From the NCBI RefSeq assembly GCF_000761215.1, contig NZ_CP009438.1, positions 2,995,501-3,059,500 of the forward strand: DNA of 64,000 nucleotides. Reading direction: 5' to 3'. The notes beneath the pieces are model-generated. The model saw nothing but the letters and a program-made list of their open reading frames with translations. It searched no databases and was not told the DNA's origin. Origin of the DNA: Streptomyces glaucescens (GTDB lineage: Bacteria; Actinomycetota; Actinomycetes; Streptomycetales; Streptomycetaceae). The stretch's first letter is position 1. Each line of letters begins with the position of its first letter. Both the position numbers and the translations under genes were made by a program. This document shows positions 55,032 to 63,299 of this stretch, in pieces.

Positions 55032-56669
55032 TTACCTGTTCGGCGGCGGGCCGTCGACGGGGCGCCCGAGCACGCCCGGCCGCCGCTGCCACGGCCGCGG
55101 TCCGGTGGGCGGCCGGTAGGCCACGCCCAGGGCGTCGAGCCGCCGGTAGTGGGCGGTCATCCGCCGCTGGAAACCGGCGAAGTCCCGCTCGGCCGGGGCG
55201 GGCAGCGCGCTCCAGGCGACCTCGGCGAAGGCGGCGAGCCGCGGGAAGACCTGGTAGTCCACGCGCGCGGCGTCCTCCATCACCTCGGTCCACACGTTGG
55301 CCTGGGTGCCCAGCACGTGCCGGGCTTCCTCGGGCGTCAGCTCCGGTGGCACCGGCTCGAACCGGAAGACGTCCTCCAGGGTGCGCACGTAGCCGATGGG
55401 GACCGGCTCGTCGGCGCCCGCGTCCTGCCGGTGGTCCAGGTAGACCTGCTGTTCCGGGCACATGACCACGTCGTGGCCCGCGCGCGCGGCCGTCACGCCG
55501 CCCGCGTAGCCGCGCCACGACGACACGGCCGCACCGGGCGCGAGGCCGCCCTCCAGGATCTCGTCCCAGCCGATGAGCCGGCGCCCCCGCGCGGTCAGCC
55601 ACCGGTCGAAGTGGCGGGTGAACCAGGCCTGGAGTTCCTCCTCCCCGGCGAGTCCGAGTTCCTTCACGCGCGCCTGTGCCGTGGCGGAGTGCCGCCACTG
55701 GTCCCTCGGGCACTCGTCGCCGCCGACGTGGACGAACCGCGAGGGGAACAGTTCCAGGACTTCCTCGAAGACCCCCTCGTAGAAGCGCAGGGTGGTGTCG
55801 GTGGGCGCGAGTACGTTGGGGGAGATTCCCCAGTCGTCCCAGACGGAGAGCGCGGTGGTGTCGACGACGTCGGTGTTCCCGAGTTCCGGATACGCGGCGA
55901 TGGCGGCCTGCGAGTGGCCCGGCACGTCGATTTCCGGGACGACGGTGATGTGCCGCTCGGCGGCGTAGGCGACGATTTCGCGGATGTCGTCCTGGGTGTA
56001 GTGGCCACCGTGGGGCTTCCGCTCCCACAGCGGTGAGGCGCGGTGACCGAATCTCGTCCGCGCCCGCCAGGAGCCGACCTCGGTCAGCCGGGGGTACTTG
56101 CGGATCTCGATCCGCCAGCCCTGGTCGTCGGTGAGGTGGAAGTGGAGGACGTTGAGTTTGTGCGCGGCCATCAGGTCGAGATAGCGCAGCACACCGTCCT
56201 TGGGCAGGAAGTGCCGGGCGACGTCGAGCATCAGGCCGCGCCAGCGGAACCGGGGGGCGTCCTCGATCACGACCGCGGGCACGTCCCACGTCCGGCGGGC
56301 CGGGTCGACCGGTGCCCGCCGGAAGGCGTCGGCGCCCAGCAGCTGACGGAGCGTCTGCGCGCCCCAGAAGACGCCGGCCGCGCTGCCCCCGTCGATGCGG
56401 ACCGCGTGCCCGTCGACGGCCAGGCGGTACGCCTCGGGTGCCAGCTCCGGGTCCACCCGCAGCACGATGCCGCTCTCCGCACGGCCCTCGCGGCCCTCGG
56501 CGAGGGGCAGTCCGGTGGCGGCGCCCAGGGTGCCGCGCAGCCAGTGCGCCACCCGCTCGGTGCCGGGTGCGGCGTGCAGCGCCGTCGCCTCGTCCAGCGC
56601 GAGGGTCCCCCGCTCGGGCGGCACCCGCCGGCCCTCGCGGGGAGCCGGGATCAGATCCTCGAAGTCCAT
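55032..56669 (-). CDS. Beta-N-acetylhexosaminidase (GH20), cytoplasmic
   Basis: 545 residues. It hydrolyses terminal GlcNAc or GalNAc from chito-oligosaccharides. Domain 1 (residues ~1-140) is the GH20b helper; the TIM barrel follows with PRFRWRGLMLDVARHFLPKD, NVLHFHLTDDQGWRIEIRKY and the catalytic pair D318-E319 in FVHVGGDECP, where the Asp stabilises the oxazoline and the Glu protonates. No signal peptide, so it works inside the cell on imported sugars. ATG at 56669 has GAGGACC upstream and lies 9 bases from the permease stop, so it is the last gene of the ABC operon. Confidence 0.93.
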   Translation of the reverse strand: MDFEDLIPAPREGRRVPPERGTLALDEATALHAAPGTERVAHWLRGTLGAATGLPLAEGREGRAESGIVLRVDPELAPEAYRLAVDGHAVRIDGGSAAGVFWGAQTLRQLLGADAFRRAPVDPARRTWDVPAVVIEDAPRFRWRGLMLDVARHFLPKDGVLRYLDLMAAHKLNVLHFHLTDDQGWRIEIRKYPRLTEVGSWRARTRFGHRASPLWERKPHGGHYTQDDIREIVAYAAERHITVVPEIDVPGHSQAAIAAYPELGNTDVVDTTALSVWDDWGISPNVLAPTDTTLRFYEGVFEEVLELFPSRFVHVGGDECPRDQWRHSATAQARVKELGLAGEEELQAWFTRHFDRWLTARGRRLIGWDEILEGGLAPGAAVSSWRGYAGGVTAARAGHDVVMCPEQQVYLDHRQDAGADEPVPIGYVRTLEDVFRFEPVPPELTPEEARHVLGTQANVWTEVMEDAARVDYQVFPRLAAFAEVAWSALPAPAERDFAGFQRRMTAHYRRLDALGVAYRPPTGPRPWQRRPGVLGRPVDGPPPNR

Positions 56670-56677
56670 GTCGGTCC

Positions 56678-57523
56678 TCAGTCCTTCACCGCTCCGGCCA
56701 GTCCGGAGACCAGCCGTCGCTGTACGAGTACGAAGAAGATCAGTACCGGAACCGTCATCACCGTGGACGCCGCCATCACGCCGCCCCAGTCGGGATCGTC
56801 CGGGTCATAGAACACCAGCAGCGCCATCGGCAGAGTCGACTGCGAGGTGTCGCTGATGATGAACGACTTGGCGAACAGGAAGTCGTTCCAGGTCGAGATG
56901 AACGAGAACACACTGGTGGCCACGAGCCCGGGGAAGACGAGCGGGAACAGAATGCGCCACATGAATCGCGTCCGGCTCGCCCCGTCGATGTACGCGGCCT
57001 CCTCCAGCGCCTCCGGGACCGCCTTCACGAACCCGCGCAGCATCCAGATGGCGAACGGCAGCGAGAAGGCGATGTGCGGCAGGATCAGTGACGCCAGGGT
57101 GTTCAGCCGGCCGGCGTCCCGCATGAGGAAGAACAGGGGGATGGTGAGCGCTTCCACGGGCACCATCTGGGCCACCAGGAACAGGATCAGCAAGGTGGTC
57201 CGGAATCGGAAGCGGAATCGGGTCACGGCGGTCGCCGCGAGGAACGCGATCAGCGCCGAGGCGATCACCACGGTGCCGGCGACGAGCAGGCTGTTGAGGA
57301 AGTAGCGGCCGAAATCCTGCTGCCCGAAGACCCGCCGGAAGGAATCCAGTGTGGGCGCGAGCGTCCAGGGCCGCGGCTCGTCCGATTCGATCTCCCCGGC
57401 CGGCCGGAAGGCGCTCAGCACCATCCAGTACAGCGGGAACGCCACCACGGCCGCCACCAGCAGCGCCGACGCCTCGGCGGCCGCCCGCCAGGGGCGCCGT
57501 ACGAGAACCCGTACGGGTTTCAC
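56678..57523 (-). CDS. Carbohydrate ABC transporter permease (MalG type)
   Basis: 281 residues, six membrane helices. N-terminal helix ASALLVAAVVAFPLYWMVLS; the EAA loop is EALEEAAYIDGASRTRFMWR with ILFPLVFPGLVATSV. LIFFVLVQRRLVSGLAGAVKD at the C-terminus is typical of the CUT1 family. GTG at 57523 overlaps the other permease gene by 4 bases (GTGA). Partner of the MalF-type permease. Confidence 0.92.
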   Translation of the reverse strand: MKPVRVLVRRPWRAAAEASALLVAAVVAFPLYWMVLSAFRPAGEIESDEPRPWTLAPTLDSFRRVFGQQDFGRYFLNSLLVAGTVVIASALIAFLAATAVTRFRFRFRTTLLILFLVAQMVPVEALTIPLFFLMRDAGRLNTLASLILPHIAFSLPFAIWMLRGFVKAVPEALEEAAYIDGASRTRFMWRILFPLVFPGLVATSVFSFISTWNDFLFAKSFIISDTSQSTLPMALLVFYDPDDPDWGGVMAASTVMTVPVLIFFVLVQRRLVSGLAGAVKD

Positions 57524-58470
57524 AGCACCTCCCCCTGCCGGCGCAGCAGCCGCAGGTACCCGAGCGTCACCGCGAGCAGGATCAGCAGCATCACCACGCC
57601 GATCGCCGAACCGAGGCCGTACTCGGAGGAGGCGAAGGCCCGTTGGTAGGCGTAGACGTTGAGCACGAGGTTCTGCCCGGCGATCCCGCCGCCGTTCGTC
57701 ATGACGTAGATCTGGGTGAAGACCTTGAAGTCCCAGATGACGGACTGGATGGTGACGATCGCCAGGATCGGCCGCAGCATCGGCGCGAGCACGGACCGCC
57801 AGATCCGCCACTGCGAGGCACCGTCCAGCGCGGCGGCCTCCAGCACCTCCGACGGCACGGCGCGGATGCCCGCGTACACCGTGACCATCACGAACGGGAA
57901 GGAGCACCACACCACTTCGAGCAGGACGAGCAGGAAGGCGCTGTAGCGGCCGTACGTCCAGGAGTGGTCGCCGAGGCCGAGCACCCGGTTCACCGGCCCG
58001 AAGTCCGGGTCGAACAGCAGCAGCCACACCGTCGACCCGGTCACCGCGGGGGTGGCCCACGCGCCCAGCGCGGCGAGCATCAGCGCCAGCCGGGGCAGCG
58101 CCCGCACCCGGGTCAGCAGCACGGCGAGGCCGCAGCCGACGGCGAGCGTGCCGCCCACACAGGCGGCGGCGAACAGCACGGTCGTGAGCAGCACCTGCCG
58201 GAACTGCTCGTCGCCGAAGAGCTCGCGGTAGTTCCCGAGCCCCCGGAAGGAGGTCGGCTCCCCACCGCTGACCTGCGCCTGCGTGTACTCCAGCAGCGAG
58301 ATCAGCCCGAGCTGCCAGACGGGGTAGACGAGCAGCCCGCCGAGGACCAGGAGGGCGGGGGCGAGGTAGATCCACGGCAGGCTCCGGTCCGGCCAGGGGC
58401 GCGGGGTGCCGTGCGCCGGGCCGCGCCGGGACCGCGTCCGGCGCACCGCCCCCGCGGGTGTCCCGCTCAC
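57520..58470 (-). CDS. Carbohydrate ABC transporter permease (MalF type)
   Basis: 316 residues. An Arg/Pro-rich N-terminus (VRRTRSRRGPAHGTPRPWPD) precedes six helices (IYLAPALLVLGGLLVYPVWQ onward). EAA loop: EVLEAAALDGASQWRIWRSV. GTG at 58470, 4-base overlap with the binding-protein gene. CUT1 family permease for oligosaccharides. No ATPase is encoded in the operon; a shared MsiK-type ATPase elsewhere is likely, as known for many streptomycete sugar ABC systems. Confidence 0.92.
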   Translation of the reverse strand: MSGTPAGAVRRTRSRRGPAHGTPRPWPDRSLPWIYLAPALLVLGGLLVYPVWQLGLISLLEYTQAQVSGGEPTSFRGLGNYRELFGDEQFRQVLLTTVLFAAACVGGTLAVGCGLAVLLTRVRALPRLALMLAALGAWATPAVTGSTVWLLLFDPDFGPVNRVLGLGDHSWTYGRYSAFLLVLLEVVWCSFPFVMVTVYAGIRAVPSEVLEAAALDGASQWRIWRSVLAPMLRPILAIVTIQSVIWDFKVFTQIYVMTNGGGIAGQNLVLNVYAYQRAFASSEYGLGSAIGVVMLLILLAVTLGYLRLLRRQGEVL

Positions 58471-59756
58471 CCGGCGGCGCCGAACATGTCGTTCATGCGC
58501 CGCGCCGCGTCGCGTGACGCCGTCCGCACGTCCTTCCGCCCGCTGACGATCTCCTGGAACATCGTCGGGAGCACCTGTGAGGAGTCGATGCGCGCCCAGG
58601 CGGGCGAGGCGGGCACGGACTTCGCCCCGGCGGCCAGGGTCCGCACGAACGGCTCCACGAACGGTTCCCTGGCCGCCGCCTCGCGCCGGACGTCGGTGAA
58701 GGTGGGCAGGAAGCCCATGGCGTCGAAGAGTTCGCCCTGGGTGTCCTTGGAGGCGAGCCGCTTCATCAGGTCGACGGCGAGGGTGCGGTGCGAGGTGCTC
58801 CTCAGGACGCCGATGTTGTTGCCGCCCGCGAAGGCGGGCGCGATCTCGCCGGGCGCCACTCCGGGGAGCGGTACGACGGCGTACTTGCCCTTGACGGCGC
58901 CGGCCTCGACGGCCGCGTGGCTGAAGTCCCCGCCGATCGCCATGCCCGCCCGGCCGGCGGCGAAGGCGGTGATCGTGTCGTTGCCGGTCATGCCGGCGCA
59001 CTTGGCGGCGGGGCAGTTGTGGTCGCCGAAGAGGGCGGTGTAGGCCGCGATGCCGCGCCGTGCGGCGGGACTGTCGAGGGCGGCGGTGTACGAGCCGTCC
59101 GCGCCGGTGGCGAGTTCACCGCCGTGGGCCCACACGAACGGCAGGGCGCCGTAGGTGTAGGCGCCGCCGACGACGAGGCCGTACAGGTCCGGCCGGGCGG
59201 CGCGGATCGTCCGTGCGGCCCCGGCGAGTTCGTCCTGGGTCCGCGGCACTCGCAGGCCGAGCTCCGCGAAGACGTCGGTGCGGTAGTAGAGCGCGCGGAC
59301 ACCGACGAAGAACGGGGCGCCGTAGACCTTGCCGCCGACCGTGACGGACTGCCGGGCGGCCGGGTCGGTGTCCTTCGCCTCGTCCCAGGCGGTGAAGGCC
59401 CGGGTGACGTCGGCCAGTCCGCCGTCCCGCACGTACCCGGCGGTGTCGGTGTTGCCGTACTCGATGACGTCGGGGGCGGACGCGGGGTCGTTGAAGGCGG
59501 CCTTGACGCGCTGGGCGCGGGTCTCGACGGGGATGTACTCGACCTGCACCTCGGTGCCGTCGTGGGCCTCCTCGAAGCGGTCCACGACCGCGTCGACGAC
59601 CCGTTCCTTGGGCTGGTTGTCGACCTCCTGGAAGAGCCAGACCCGCAGGGTGCCGGTCTTCTCGTCCGCGCCGGAGGAGGTGTCGGCGGTCCGGGGGGCG
59701 CAGGCGGTGACGGCCAGGACGGCGAGGAGCACGGCCAGCCGGGCGGGGAGCTTCAT
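58467..59756 (-). CDS. Sugar-binding lipoprotein of ABC importer
   Basis: 429 residues from ATG at 59756 (GGAGGC upstream). Signal peptide with lipobox AVTACAP, Cys near residue 18. Solute-binding family 1 fold: LRVWLFQEVDNQPKERVVDA, VIEYGNTDTAGYVRDG, YGAPFFVGVRALYYRTDVFA, AAGRAGMAIGGDF and PGVAPGEIAPAFAGGNNIGV. The genes downstream are two CUT1 permeases and a cytoplasmic GH20, so the ligand is probably N-acetylglucosamine oligomers. A 15-base inverted repeat upstream is a likely operator. Confidence 0.92.
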   Translation of the reverse strand: MKLPARLAVLLAVLAVTACAPRTADTSSGADEKTGTLRVWLFQEVDNQPKERVVDAVVDRFEEAHDGTEVQVEYIPVETRAQRVKAAFNDPASAPDVIEYGNTDTAGYVRDGGLADVTRAFTAWDEAKDTDPAARQSVTVGGKVYGAPFFVGVRALYYRTDVFAELGLRVPRTQDELAGAARTIRAARPDLYGLVVGGAYTYGALPFVWAHGGELATGADGSYTAALDSPAARRGIAAYTALFGDHNCPAAKCAGMTGNDTITAFAAGRAGMAIGGDFSHAAVEAGAVKGKYAVVPLPGVAPGEIAPAFAGGNNIGVLRSTSHRTLAVDLMKRLASKDTQGELFDAMGFLPTFTDVRREAAAREPFVEPFVRTLAAGAKSVPASPAWARIDSSQVLPTMFQEIVSGRKDVRTASRDAARRMNDMFGAAG

Positions 59757-59773
59757 GCAGCAGCCTCCGAGCG

Positions 59774-59788
59774 TTGCAACATATGCAA
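59774..59788. promoter_or_regulatory. Inverted repeat upstream of the sugar ABC operon
   Basis: ttgcaacatatgcaa is a near-palindrome with ttgca/tgcaa arms, 18 bases before the binding-protein ATG. LacI-type operators often look like this. No regulator gene is adjacent. It does not match the DasR dre. Confidence 0.55.
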
Positions 59789-59876
59789 TGAATGTTTCGC
59801 TCTGCACAACACAAGGGAGGCTAAGGACTACATGAACACGCCGACAAGAGGTCTCCGCCACTTCGTGACAACACGA

Positions 59877-59914
59877 AGGCCCCCGCAGCGCGCCTCAGCG
59901 CACTCCGGGGGCCT
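59877..59914 (-). terminator. Terminator of the DUF3039 gene
   Basis: aggcccccg and cgggggcct make a perfect 9-base stem with a 20-base loop, about 33 bases after the DUF3039 stop. Confidence 0.65.
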
Positions 59915-59946
59915 CGCGGGAAAACCGGCAGGAGAGGGCGGACGGG

Positions 59947-60228
59947 TTACTTGTCGCCCTTGCCCTTGTCGTCACCGCCGGCGCCCATGGACTCGTAGAT
60001 CTCCTTGCACATGGGACACACGGGGTACTTCTTCGGGTCGCGGCCCGGCACCCACACCTTGCCGCACAGCGCCACGACGGGGGTGCCGTCGAGGGCGCTC
60101 GCCATGATCTTGTCCTTCTGGACGTAGTGGGCGAAGCGCTCGTGATCACCGTCGCCGTGCGACACCTGCGGCGTCGGCTCTACGAGGGTCCCCGTACCAG
60201 TCCCGCGCTCGGGCTCGAGAGTGCTCAT
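59947..60228 (-). CDS. DUF3039 zinc-ribbon-like protein
   Basis: 93 residues from ATG at 60228. The family motif is HYVQKDKIMASALDGTPVVA followed by LCGKVWVPGRDPKKYPVCPMCKEIYE, with four potential zinc ligands (His, Cys, Cys-x2-Cys). The C-terminus is Lys/Gly-rich. It is actinobacterial and of unknown function. No ribosome-binding site is seen, but TACTCT lies 8 bases before the ATG, so the mRNA may be leaderless. It lies 30 bases after the yqgE/algH stop, with a palindrome between. Confidence 0.85.
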   Translation of the reverse strand: MSTLEPERGTGTGTLVEPTPQVSHGDGDHERFAHYVQKDKIMASALDGTPVVALCGKVWVPGRDPKKYPVCPMCKEIYESMGAGGDDKGKGDK

Positions 60229-60242
60229 AGAAACCAAGAGTA

Positions 60243-60262
60243 CTGAAGCTCACATGCTTCAG
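60243..60262. other. Perfect palindrome at the YqgE stop / DUF3039 promoter
   Basis: ctgaagc and gcttcag flank 6 bases. The right arm contains the YqgE stop codon (60259-60261) and the left arm lies just upstream of the putative DUF3039 -10 hexamer. It could be a weak terminator or an operator for DUF3039. Confidence 0.6.
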
Positions 60263-60840
60263 TTGAGCGACGGGTCGTCCGGATAGGTGGCCACCATCGC
60301 CAGTTCGTTGCGCTGCCGGCGCAGCACCTCGCGCCACAGCCTCTCCGGGGCCGGGCAGGACACGTCCCCCGGCTCGGACTCCACCACGTACCAGGCCCCG
60401 TCCACCAGCTCGTCCTCCAGCTGTCCGGGTCCCCAGCCGGCGTACCCGGCGAAGATCCGCAGCGAGCCGAGGGCGGAGGCCAGCAGCTCCGGCGGGGCCT
60501 CCAGGTCCACCAGACCGATCGCGCCGTGCACCCGGCGCCAGCCCAGCGGGGCGGCCTCCCCCGAGGCCCCGCCCGGGACGACGGCGACCCCGAGCGCCGA
60601 GTCCAGCGACACCGGGCCGCCCTGGAAGACCACACCGGGCTCGCCCGCCAGGTCCGCCCAGCCCTCCAGGATGTCGCCCACGCCCACCGGCGTCGGACGG
60701 TTGAGGACGACACCGAGGGAGCCCTCCTCGTCGTGGTCGAGGAGGAGCACCACCGCACGGTCGAAGTTCGGGTCCGCCAGGGCGGGGGTGGCCACGAGCA
60801 GCCGCCCTGTGAGCGAGGACACCTCGGTCATGCCAGACAT
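60259..60840 (-). CDS. YqgE/AlgH family protein
   Basis: 193 residues from ATG at 60840 (GGGGGAAG upstream; a second ATG three codons later is possible). Landmarks are GRLLVATPALADPNFDRAVV, LLDHDEEGSLGVVLNRPTPV, VFQGGPVSLDSALGVAVVPG and IFAGYAGWGPGQLEDELVDG. In most species this family has unknown function; AlgH was named from alginate regulation. Cytoplasmic. It is followed by DUF3039 on the same strand and divergent from murA. Confidence 0.92.
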   Translation of the reverse strand: MSGMTEVSSLTGRLLVATPALADPNFDRAVVLLLDHDEEGSLGVVLNRPTPVGVGDILEGWADLAGEPGVVFQGGPVSLDSALGVAVVPGGASGEAAPLGWRRVHGAIGLVDLEAPPELLASALGSLRIFAGYAGWGPGQLEDELVDGAWYVVESEPGDVSCPAPERLWREVLRRQRNELAMVATYPDDPSLN

Positions 60841-61129
60841 GATCCCGCATCTTCCCCCGGCATGGGGAGGCAATCCGGACGGCCGGGTGAAGGCGACCGG
60901 GGTGTGCACCGGTGCGCCCCGCGTGCGGACCGGCGCCCGGCACCGCGGCGCCCCGCCCCGGCGGACCGCGCCCGGCGCGCCGGTGACCCCATGTGCCCGA
61001 CGGGGAACGGTTCGTGTTGTGACACAGCCATGACGTACCCACGCGGTACTCGGGCTTACGGGACAGGGGCCCACGGCGATTACTCTGTCTCTCCGGCCCT
61101 GCCACCCATTCCAACGGAACGCGAGATTC

Positions 61130-62470
61130 ATGACCGTCAACGACGATGTCCTGCTTGTCCACGGCGGAACCCCGCTGGAGGGCGAGATCCGTGTCCGCGG
61201 CGCGAAGAACCTCGTGCCGAAGGCCATGGTCGCCGCGCTGCTGGGCAGCGCCCCCAGCCGGCTGCGCAACGTTCCGGACATCCGCGACGTGCGCGTGGTC
61301 CGCGGGCTGCTCCAGCTGCACGGCGTGACGGTCCGACCGGGCGAGGAGCCGGGCGAGCTGGTGCTCGACCCGACGCACGTCGAGAGCGCCAACGTGGCCG
61401 ACATCGACGCCCACGCCGGCTCCAGCCGCATCCCGATCCTCTTCTGCGGCCCGCTGCTGCACCGCCTCGGCCACGCCTTCATCCCGGGCCTCGGCGGCTG
61501 CGACATCGGCGGGCGGCCCATCGACTTCCACTTCGACGTGCTGCGCCAGTTCGGCGCCACGATCGAGAAGCGGGCCGACGGCCAGTACCTGGAGGCCCCG
61601 CAGCGACTGCGCGGCACCAAGATACGGCTGCCGTACCCGTCCGTCGGCGCGACCGAGCAGGTGCTGCTCACCGCGGTGCTCGCGGAAGGCGTGACGGAAC
61701 TCTCGAACGCGGCCGTGGAGCCAGAGATCGAGGACCTGATCTGCGTCCTGCAGAAGATGGGCGCCATCATCGCGATGGACACCGACCGCACCATCCGCAT
61801 CACCGGTGTGGACAAGCTGGGCGGCTACACCCACCGCGCCCTCCCGGACCGCCTGGAGGCCGCCTCCTGGGCGTCCGCGGCGCTGGCCACCGAGGGCGAC
61901 ATCTACGTCCGCGGCGCCCAGCAGCGCTCGATGATGACGTTCCTCAACACCTACCGGAAGGTGGGCGGCGCCTTCGAGATCGACGACGAGGGCATCCGCT
62001 TCTGGCACCCGGGCGGACAGCTCAAGTCCATCGCCCTGGAGACGGACGTGCACCCCGGCTTCCAGACCGACTGGCAGCAGCCGCTGGTCGTCGCCCTCAC
62101 CCAGGCCACGGGCCTGTCCATCATCCACGAGACGGTCTACGAGTCCCGGCTCGGCTTCACCTCCGCGCTCAACCAGATGGGCGCCCACATCCAGCTCTAC
62201 CGCGAGTGCCTGGGCGGCTCCGACTGCCGCTTCGGCCAGCGCAACTTCCTGCACTCCGCGGTCGTGTCAGGACCGACCCGGCTCCAGGGCGCCGACCTGG
62301 TCATCCCCGACCTGCGCGGCGGCTTCTCGTACCTGATCGCGGCCCTGGCCGCCCAGGGCACGTCCCGGGTGCACGGCATCGAACTGATCAACCGCGGCTA
62401 CGAGAACTTCATGGAGAAGCTCGTGGAGCTGGGCGCCAAGGTCGAGCTGCCGGGCAAGCCCCTCGGCTGA
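61130..62470 (+). CDS. murA: UDP-N-acetylglucosamine 1-carboxyvinyltransferase
   Basis: 446 residues. First committed step of peptidoglycan synthesis: transfer of enolpyruvate from PEP to UDP-GlcNAc. The fosfomycin-target cysteine is present as C124 in FIPGLGGCDIGGRPIDFH (the residue is Asp in mycobacteria). The substrate Lys-Asn pair is K26-N27 in VRGAKNLVPKAM. Remaining landmarks are SVGATEQVLLTAVLAEG, DVHPGFQTDWQQPL and QGADLVIPDLRGGFSYLIAA. From recall this corresponds to SCO2949. ATG at 61130. A strong terminator follows. Confidence 0.95.
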   Translation: MTVNDDVLLVHGGTPLEGEIRVRGAKNLVPKAMVAALLGSAPSRLRNVPDIRDVRVVRGLLQLHGVTVRPGEEPGELVLDPTHVESANVADIDAHAGSSRIPILFCGPLLHRLGHAFIPGLGGCDIGGRPIDFHFDVLRQFGATIEKRADGQYLEAPQRLRGTKIRLPYPSVGATEQVLLTAVLAEGVTELSNAAVEPEIEDLICVLQKMGAIIAMDTDRTIRITGVDKLGGYTHRALPDRLEAASWASAALATEGDIYVRGAQQRSMMTFLNTYRKVGGAFEIDDEGIRFWHPGGQLKSIALETDVHPGFQTDWQQPLVVALTQATGLSIIHETVYESRLGFTSALNQMGAHIQLYRECLGGSDCRFGQRNFLHSAVVSGPTRLQGADLVIPDLRGGFSYLIAALAAQGTSRVHGIELINRGYENFMEKLVELGAKVELPGKPLG

Positions 62471-62486
62471 CACCCGCACCACCGCG

Positions 62487-62536
62487 AACGCCGATGGGGC
62501 GGCCACCCGAGTCCGGGTGGCCGCCCCATCGGCGTT
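62487..62536 (+). terminator. Strong terminator of murA
   Basis: A perfect 23-base inverted repeat (aacgccgatggggcggccac plus ccg, then its exact complement) with a 4-base loop, 16 bases after the stop. The longest stem in the window. Confidence 0.92.
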
Positions 62537-62558
62537 TGGCGGAGCGCCCCCTGCGAGA

Positions 62559-62587
62559 GGGGCGCGGGGAACTGCGCGGCCGGCCAC
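62559..62587. repeat. Genome-wide Streptomyces intergenic repeat motif
   Basis: ggggcgcggggaactgcgcg followed by gccggccac matches a sequence I recall occurring many times in streptomycete intergenic regions (gggcgcggggaactgcgcgaccagccac). It lies between murA and hup, both of which end here. Function unknown. Confidence 0.7.
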
Positions 62588-62644
62588 GGGCGGCCCGCAG
62601 GCCGCGAGACGGCCCGCGGTCACCCGGCGCCCGTCGCGGAGCGC

Positions 62645-62926
62645 TTACTTGCCCTTGGCGGCTTCCTTCAGCTTGGAGCCCGCGGAGACCTTCACGCTGT
62701 AGCCGGCCGGAATCTGGATCGGCTCGCCGGTCTGCGGGTTGCGCGCGGTGCGAGCGGCACGGTGGGTGCGCTCGAAGGTCAGGAAGCCGGGGATGGTGAC
62801 CTTCTCGTCGCCCTTGGAGACGATGTCGCCGACGACGTCGGCGAACGCGGCCAGGACGGCGTCGGCGTCCTTGCGGGTCACCTCGGCGCGGTCGGCCAGC
62901 GCGGCCACCAGCTCACTGCGGTTCAT
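62645..62926 (-). CDS. hup: DNA-binding protein HU
   Basis: 93 residues from ATG at 62926 (GGGAGTAA upstream). Nucleoid protein that binds and bends DNA as a dimer. Family signature: MNRSELVAALADRAEVTRKD, then GDIVSKGDEKVTIPGFLTFE and ARTARNPQTGEPIQIPAGYS (the beta-arm with Pro tip). The C-terminus lacks the Lys/Ala-rich tail of the mycobacterial and HupS type, so it is the short HupA form. It matches SCO2950 by recalled order. Upstream gap of 373 bases holds its promoter. Confidence 0.95.
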   Translation of the reverse strand: MNRSELVAALADRAEVTRKDADAVLAAFADVVGDIVSKGDEKVTIPGFLTFERTHRAARTARNPQTGEPIQIPAGYSVKVSAGSKLKEAAKGK

Positions 62927-63299
62927 GTTGTTACTCCCGTGTTCTTCTTGCTGTTGGGGCGTGCCACGCGGCGGAGCCGCATCTCGGGCACAGCGAAGCC
63001 GATGCTGCCAGGGCCCTCGGACAGTCCCTGGACCCGGGTCCGTCGTCAGACGCTCGCGCCCAGGACCGCATCCTGCCCCTACCTGCGGCGGGAAAGCCAA
63101 TCCGGCACCCGTCGGAGTCGTGAGAACACTCTTGGGAGTCACACGAGGCGCGCCCCTGACCGGCCGTCCACCCGGATGGCGGCGGCCGACGGCCCGCCCA
63201 CCCTAGAGGGCGTGCGGGCGGGCCCGGTTCCACGACGCGCCGGATTCCCGGCCCACCGTGGTGATCCTCACAGCCCGGGCCGATGGGCCCGGCGAGGCC
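62927..63299. other. 373-base region upstream of hup
   Basis: No gene. It contains a perfect 12-base palindrome ggacccgggtcc (63030-63041) and a short hairpin (ccgggcc-gatg-ggcccgg, 63275-63292) near the end of the malic enzyme gene, a weak terminator. No clear sigma-70-like promoter was found for hup. Confidence 0.5.

Noticed and set aside
61016..61129. Riboswitch or leader before murA
   Set aside because: I could not identify a conserved aptamer or stable structure, only GC-rich sequence and a normal start region.
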